Below, one piece after another: positions 5,927 to 8,433 of a stretch of 8,433 bases of DNA. Each line of letters starts with the position of its first letter. The stretch's first letter is position 1. Under the pieces are notes generated by a model. It had not been told where the DNA came from. It saw only the letters and a program-made list of their open reading frames with translations, and did not search any database. This DNA is from Streptomyces sp. NRRL B-1140 (GTDB lineage: Bacteria; Actinomycetota; Actinomycetes; Streptomycetales; Streptomycetaceae): contig NZ_LGEA01000141.1 of assembly GCF_001280065.1 (NCBI RefSeq), positions 1 to 8,433 of the forward strand. Reading direction: 5' to 3'. The translations under genes and the position numbers were made by a program.

Positions 5927-6694
5927 ATGCATGTTCAGGACTCTCATTGGTCGCCCGCGTCCACAGGGGCGGCGGGCGGTATGACGATGAGCGCGGCGGC
6001 GGGCAGCGGACGCGACGCGTCGCGGACGACGCCGCTGCGTGTGGACGCACAGCGCAATCTGGAGCACGTACTGCGGGCGGCGCGCGAGGTCTTCGGCGAG
6101 CTGGGCTACGGCGCGCCGATGGAGGACGTGGCGCGGCGCGCGAGGGTCGGCGTGGGCACGGTGTACCGGCGGTTCCCGAGCAAGGACGTCCTGGTGCGGC
6201 GGATAGCCGAGGAGGAGACCTCCCGGCTGACCGACCAGGCGCGTGCGGCGCTCGGGCAGGAGGACGAGCCGTGGTCGGCGCTGTCGCGCTTCCTGCGGAC
6301 GTCGGTGGCCTCCGGCGCGGGGCGGCTGCTGCCGCCGCAGGTGCTGCGGGTCTCCGTCGAGGACGGTGCCGGTGGTCCGCGGGTGCCGCAGCAGCGGACG
6401 CAGCCGGGCGGGACGGAGCTGCGACTGGTGCCGGACCAGCCCGTCGCGGTCGCTTCGGTACCGGCGGTGGCGGCCGGGGACGACGCCGGGACGACGGCGC
6501 TGCTCGAGGTCGTGGGCCGGCTCGTGGACCGGGCGCGTGCGGCCGGTGAGCTGCGGGCGGACGTGTCGGTGTCGGACGTGCTGCTGGTGATCGCCACGGC
6601 CGCGCCCTCGCTGCCGGACGCCGCTCAGCAGGCGGCCGCGTCGGCCCGGCTGCTGGACATCCTGCTGGAGGGCCTGCGCTCGCGCCCGGCGTGA
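5927..6694 (+). CDS. atrA: TetR-family global regulator AtrA
   Basis: This 255-residue regulator has an N-terminal TetR helix-turn-helix at about 44-91 (REVFGELGYGAPMEDVARRARVGVGTVYRRF pattern, shown here across 53-83), preceded by a flexible 43-residue extension. The remaining roughly 165 residues form the ligand/dimerisation domain, containing a low-complexity stretch near 140-185. The sequence, and its place between ndh and the sigma gene, match my memory of AtrA (S. coelicolor SCO4118). AtrA activates the actinorhodin activator gene actII-ORF4, binds promoters such as nagE2 and, in S. griseus, strR. The S. avermitilis homologue AveI instead represses avermectin production. I chose ATG 5927 because GGGGGA (5915-5920) sits 6 nt upstream. 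Internal ATGs at residues 19 and 21 are alternatives with weaker sites. A terminator follows 8 nt after the stop. Confidence 0.87.
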   Translation: MHVQDSHWSPASTGAAGGMTMSAAAGSGRDASRTTPLRVDAQRNLEHVLRAAREVFGELGYGAPMEDVARRARVGVGTVYRRFPSKDVLVRRIAEEETSRLTDQARAALGQEDEPWSALSRFLRTSVASGAGRLLPPQVLRVSVEDGAGGPRVPQQRTQPGGTELRLVPDQPVAVASVPAVAAGDDAGTTALLEVVGRLVDRARAAGELRADVSVSDVLLVIATAAPSLPDAAQQAAASARLLDILLEGLRSRPA

Positions 6695-6702
6695 GCCGTT
6701 GA

Positions 6703-6728
6703 GACCCGGGGCGACCAGGCCCCGGGTC
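6703..6728 (+). terminator. Rho-independent-like terminator of atrA
   Basis: GACCCGGGGC (6703-6712) and GCCCCGGGTC (6719-6728) form a perfect 10-bp stem with a 6-nt loop, starting 9 nt after the atrA stop codon. There is no U-tract, which is common for Streptomyces terminators. It should separate atrA transcription from the sigma gene downstream. Confidence 0.8.
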
Positions 6729-6779
6729 GGGCGGAGCTTCGGGGCTCGGGCGGCACGCGTCCGGGCCCGGAAGCGAAGC

Positions 6780-6838
6780 AGGCGATAAAGGGAACGCCTT
6801 CCCCGAACGAGTGATGGCCAGTACTGCCGTGCGATAAA
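6780..6838. repeat. Repeated GCGATAAA and short palindrome before the sigma gene
   Basis: GCGATAAA occurs twice on the plus strand, at 6782-6789 and 6831-6838, 49 bp apart. The first copy abuts an inverted repeat, GGGAA (6790-6794) and TTCCC (6799-6803), nested in AGGCG/CGCCT. These are the only clear structures in the 219 bp between the atrA terminator and the sigma gene, and may mark its promoter or a regulator site. No convincing -35/-10 pair was found. Confidence 0.3.
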
Positions 6839-6947
6839 TCCCCACGGATGAGTGAGGGTCCGAACTTCGGGCTTCCGACCATGGGCCCCTATGGCACGCT
6901 GACCCGGTGGTCTGGACGGGTTGGGCGGCTGCCGGGGGCTTTCCGCG

Positions 6948-8433
6948 ATGAGTGCTGACGGGCGGGACGAGTCGAGCGGCAGCGGCGGCGACGCCACGGC
7001 CGGCGGTCCGGTCCCGCCGAAGGTGCCGCATCAGGGCGGGCGCGGGAGCGTGCCGCCCACCGGGCACCCGGCCGACGGCTCTGTCCCGGCCCAGCGCGAC
7101 CGGCGCGAGGACGGCGCCCTGCCGCCGCGCGAGGTGCCGCCGTCCGACTCCGGCCTCATCGACCGGATGCGCGCGGGCGACGACACGGCGTACGAAGAGC
7201 TGTACCGGCGCCATGCGCAAGCCGTGCGCCGCTACGCCCGCACCTGCTGCCGTGACGCGCACACCGCGGAGGACCTGACCGCCGAGGTCTTCGCCCGCAT
7301 GCTCCAGGCGGTACGCGGCGGCGCGGGCCCCACCCACGCCGTACGCGCCTACCTGCTCACCTCCGTCCGGCGCGTCGCCGCCTCCTGGACGAGGTCGGCA
7401 CGGCGCGAGCAGCTCGTCGACGACTTCGCGGTGTTCGCCGCCCAGTCCGCGCACGGGCCCGACGTGTCCGGCGACGCCACGCTCGAACTGGGCGCGGATG
7501 TCCGGGCGATGCACGCGGCCGAGCAGTCGATGGCCATGCGGGCCTTCCGGTCGCTGCCAGAACGCTGGCAGGCCGTGCTGTGGCACACCGAGGTCGAGGA
7601 CGAGTCCCCCAGCGAGGTCGCCACCCTGTTCGGACTGGACGCCAACGGCACCCGCGTCCTCGCCAGCCGGGCCCGCGAGGGGCTCAAGCAGGCCTACCTC
7701 CAGGCCCACGTCAGCGCCACGCTCACCGGTGACGAGGAGTGCGCACGCTACGCGGACCAGCTCGGCACCTACGCCCGCGGCCGGTTGCGCACCCGCGCCG
7801 AGCGGGGACTGCGCAAGCACCTGGACGCATGCGCGAAGTGCCGGCTGGCTGCGCTGCAGATCGAGGACGTGGCCGGCGGCATCCCGGCGGTCGTGCCGGT
7901 CGCCGTCATCGGCTGGTTCGGGGCCGCCGGTTACGCGAAGGCAGCGGCGCTCATCGCGGGGGGCGCCGGAGCCGCCGGTGCGGCGGGGGCGGCGACGACG
8001 GGCGGTCCGGCCGGTGGGGCAGCCGCAACCGGCGGCGGTCCGGCCGGTGGCGGGGGTGGTGCGGCGGTCTCCGAGGGGGTCGGCGCGCCGCTGAAGGCCG
8101 GTATCGCGGCCGGTGTGGTCGCCGTGGGTGTGGTGACGGCGGTGGTGATGGCACTGGCCGGCAACGAGCAACCGAAGGAAGAGGCGAAGGCCGACCCCCC
8201 GTCTTCCGCTCCGCCGCCGTCGGTGGTGCGCCCGGGTGAGCCCATGCCCACGTCCTCCCTCACGTCCTCCCCCACCCCCACCCCCTCGTCCGCACAGCCC
8301 GGACCGGAGCCGCGGCCGCCGCGGATCACGCCCGCTCGCGCCGGGACGCCCGCGCCGGCACCGCCCCCCAGGACCAGCCCGCCACGAGCGCGTGCCCCAT
8401 CGGTCACGGCCGCCCCGCCCGTCGCGAGGCCCG
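6948..8433 (+). CDS. ECF-like sigma factor fused to zinc-finger anti-sigma domain and membrane/extracytoplasmic tail (3' partial)
   Basis: The reading frame is open from ATG 6948 to the window edge, giving 495 codons without a stop. A disordered Gly/Pro-rich stretch (1-69) precedes sigma region 2 (about 70-125, with TAEDLTAEVFARML). Sigma region 4 follows at about 197-255 (SLPERWQAVL, then a helix-turn-helix). Next is a zf-HC2-like module with H291-x3-C295-x2-C298 and an upstream C265. There is then a hydrophobic Ala/Gly-rich stretch (about 307-350), a clear membrane segment (about 384-404) and a Pro/Ser/Thr-rich tail from about 412. Known ECF families with fused zinc-finger and transmembrane modules are thought to be self-inhibited and membrane-tethered. 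From memory, the S. coelicolor counterpart SCO4117 pleiotropically controls morphogenesis and secondary metabolism. A G-rich run (GGGGG) about 9 nt upstream could serve as ribosome-binding site. The C-terminal end is outside the window. Confidence 0.88.
   Translation, partial: MSADGRDESSGSGGDATAGGPVPPKVPHQGGRGSVPPTGHPADGSVPAQRDRREDGALPPREVPPSDSGLIDRMRAGDDTAYEELYRRHAQAVRRYARTCCRDAHTAEDLTAEVFARMLQAVRGGAGPTHAVRAYLLTSVRRVAASWTRSARREQLVDDFAVFAAQSAHGPDVSGDATLELGADVRAMHAAEQSMAMRAFRSLPERWQAVLWHTEVEDESPSEVATLFGLDANGTRVLASRAREGLKQAYLQAHVSATLTGDEECARYADQLGTYARGRLRTRAERGLRKHLDACAKCRLAALQIEDVAGGIPAVVPVAVIGWFGAAGYAKAAALIAGGAGAAGAAGAATTGGPAGGAAATGGGPAGGGGGAAVSEGVGAPLKAGIAAGVVAVGVVTAVVMALAGNEQPKEEAKADPPSSAPPPSVVRPGEPMPTSSLTSSPTPTPSSAQPGPEPRPPRITPARAGTPAPAPPPRTSPPRARAPSVTAAPPVARP

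Noticed and set aside
6625..6882. A small minus-strand frame of 85 codons between atrA and the sigma gene
   Set aside because: It reads through the atrA 3' end and terminator on the opposite strand, with no ribosome-binding site or recognisable domain.
5925..8171. A 748-codon minus-strand frame covering atrA and the sigma gene
   Set aside because: It runs antisense to two recognisable genes and across the atrA terminator; its composition is low-complexity Pro/Arg/Ala.
1..8433. Mobile elements, CRISPR arrays, integration sites or toxin-antitoxin pairs
   Set aside because: No transposase, integrase, terminal repeats, spaced direct-repeat array or small paired genes were seen; the gene order is a conserved Streptomyces chromosomal block.
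8160..8433. Pro/Ser/Thr-rich region taken as a sign that coding had ended
   Set aside because: The sigma-gene frame remains open to the edge, and the composition fits an extracytoplasmic linker after a membrane segment.

Overview
The window is chromosomal DNA of a high-GC actinomycete, almost certainly a Streptomyces. Third codon positions are strongly G/C, GTG starts occur, and I saw no TTA codon in the real reading frames. The gene order (MarR - MFS pump - SpoIIE phosphatase - type II NADH dehydrogenase - AtrA - ECF sigma factor) matches, from memory, the S. coelicolor block SCO4122 to SCO4117. I could not run a search, so the orthology is recalled rather than computed.

Layout. Positions 1-369 hold the promoters and 5' leader of a ribosomal RNA operon read leftward; its 16S gene lies beyond the left edge. 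Next comes a leftward marR gene (370-918), divergent from a rightward MFS drug-efflux gene (1029-2306), with a clear palindromic operator between them. The MFS gene converges on a leftward PAS/PP2C(SpoIIE)/HATPase regulator (2332-3999), leaving only 25 bp between stop codons. Upstream of that, on the same strand, is a type II NADH dehydrogenase gene (4174-5553). It is divergent from atrA (5927-6694), across a 373-bp intergenic region with several inverted repeats. atrA ends in a strong hairpin terminator (6703-6728). After about 220 bp comes a rightward gene for an ECF-like sigma factor fused to a zinc-finger anti-sigma-like module, a membrane segment and a Pro/Ser/Thr-rich tail (6948 to the window end, incomplete).

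How it fits together. This is a conserved regulatory neighbourhood rather than a mobile island. It contains drug-responsive efflux (MarR/MFS), a sensor phosphatase/kinase likely feeding a partner-switching pathway, a respiratory quinone reductase, a global antibiotic regulator (AtrA), and a membrane-tethered sigma factor reported in S. coelicolor to affect morphogenesis and secondary metabolism. No insertion sequence, CRISPR array, tRNA or attachment site was seen. The most interesting points are the single-chain sigma/anti-sigma membrane protein, the marR operator with a related TTCGAA palindrome in the neighbouring rRNA promoter region, the absence of a terminator between marR and the rRNA promoters, and the alternative hairpins in the ndh-atrA intergenic region. 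I did not find a convincing wholly new system.
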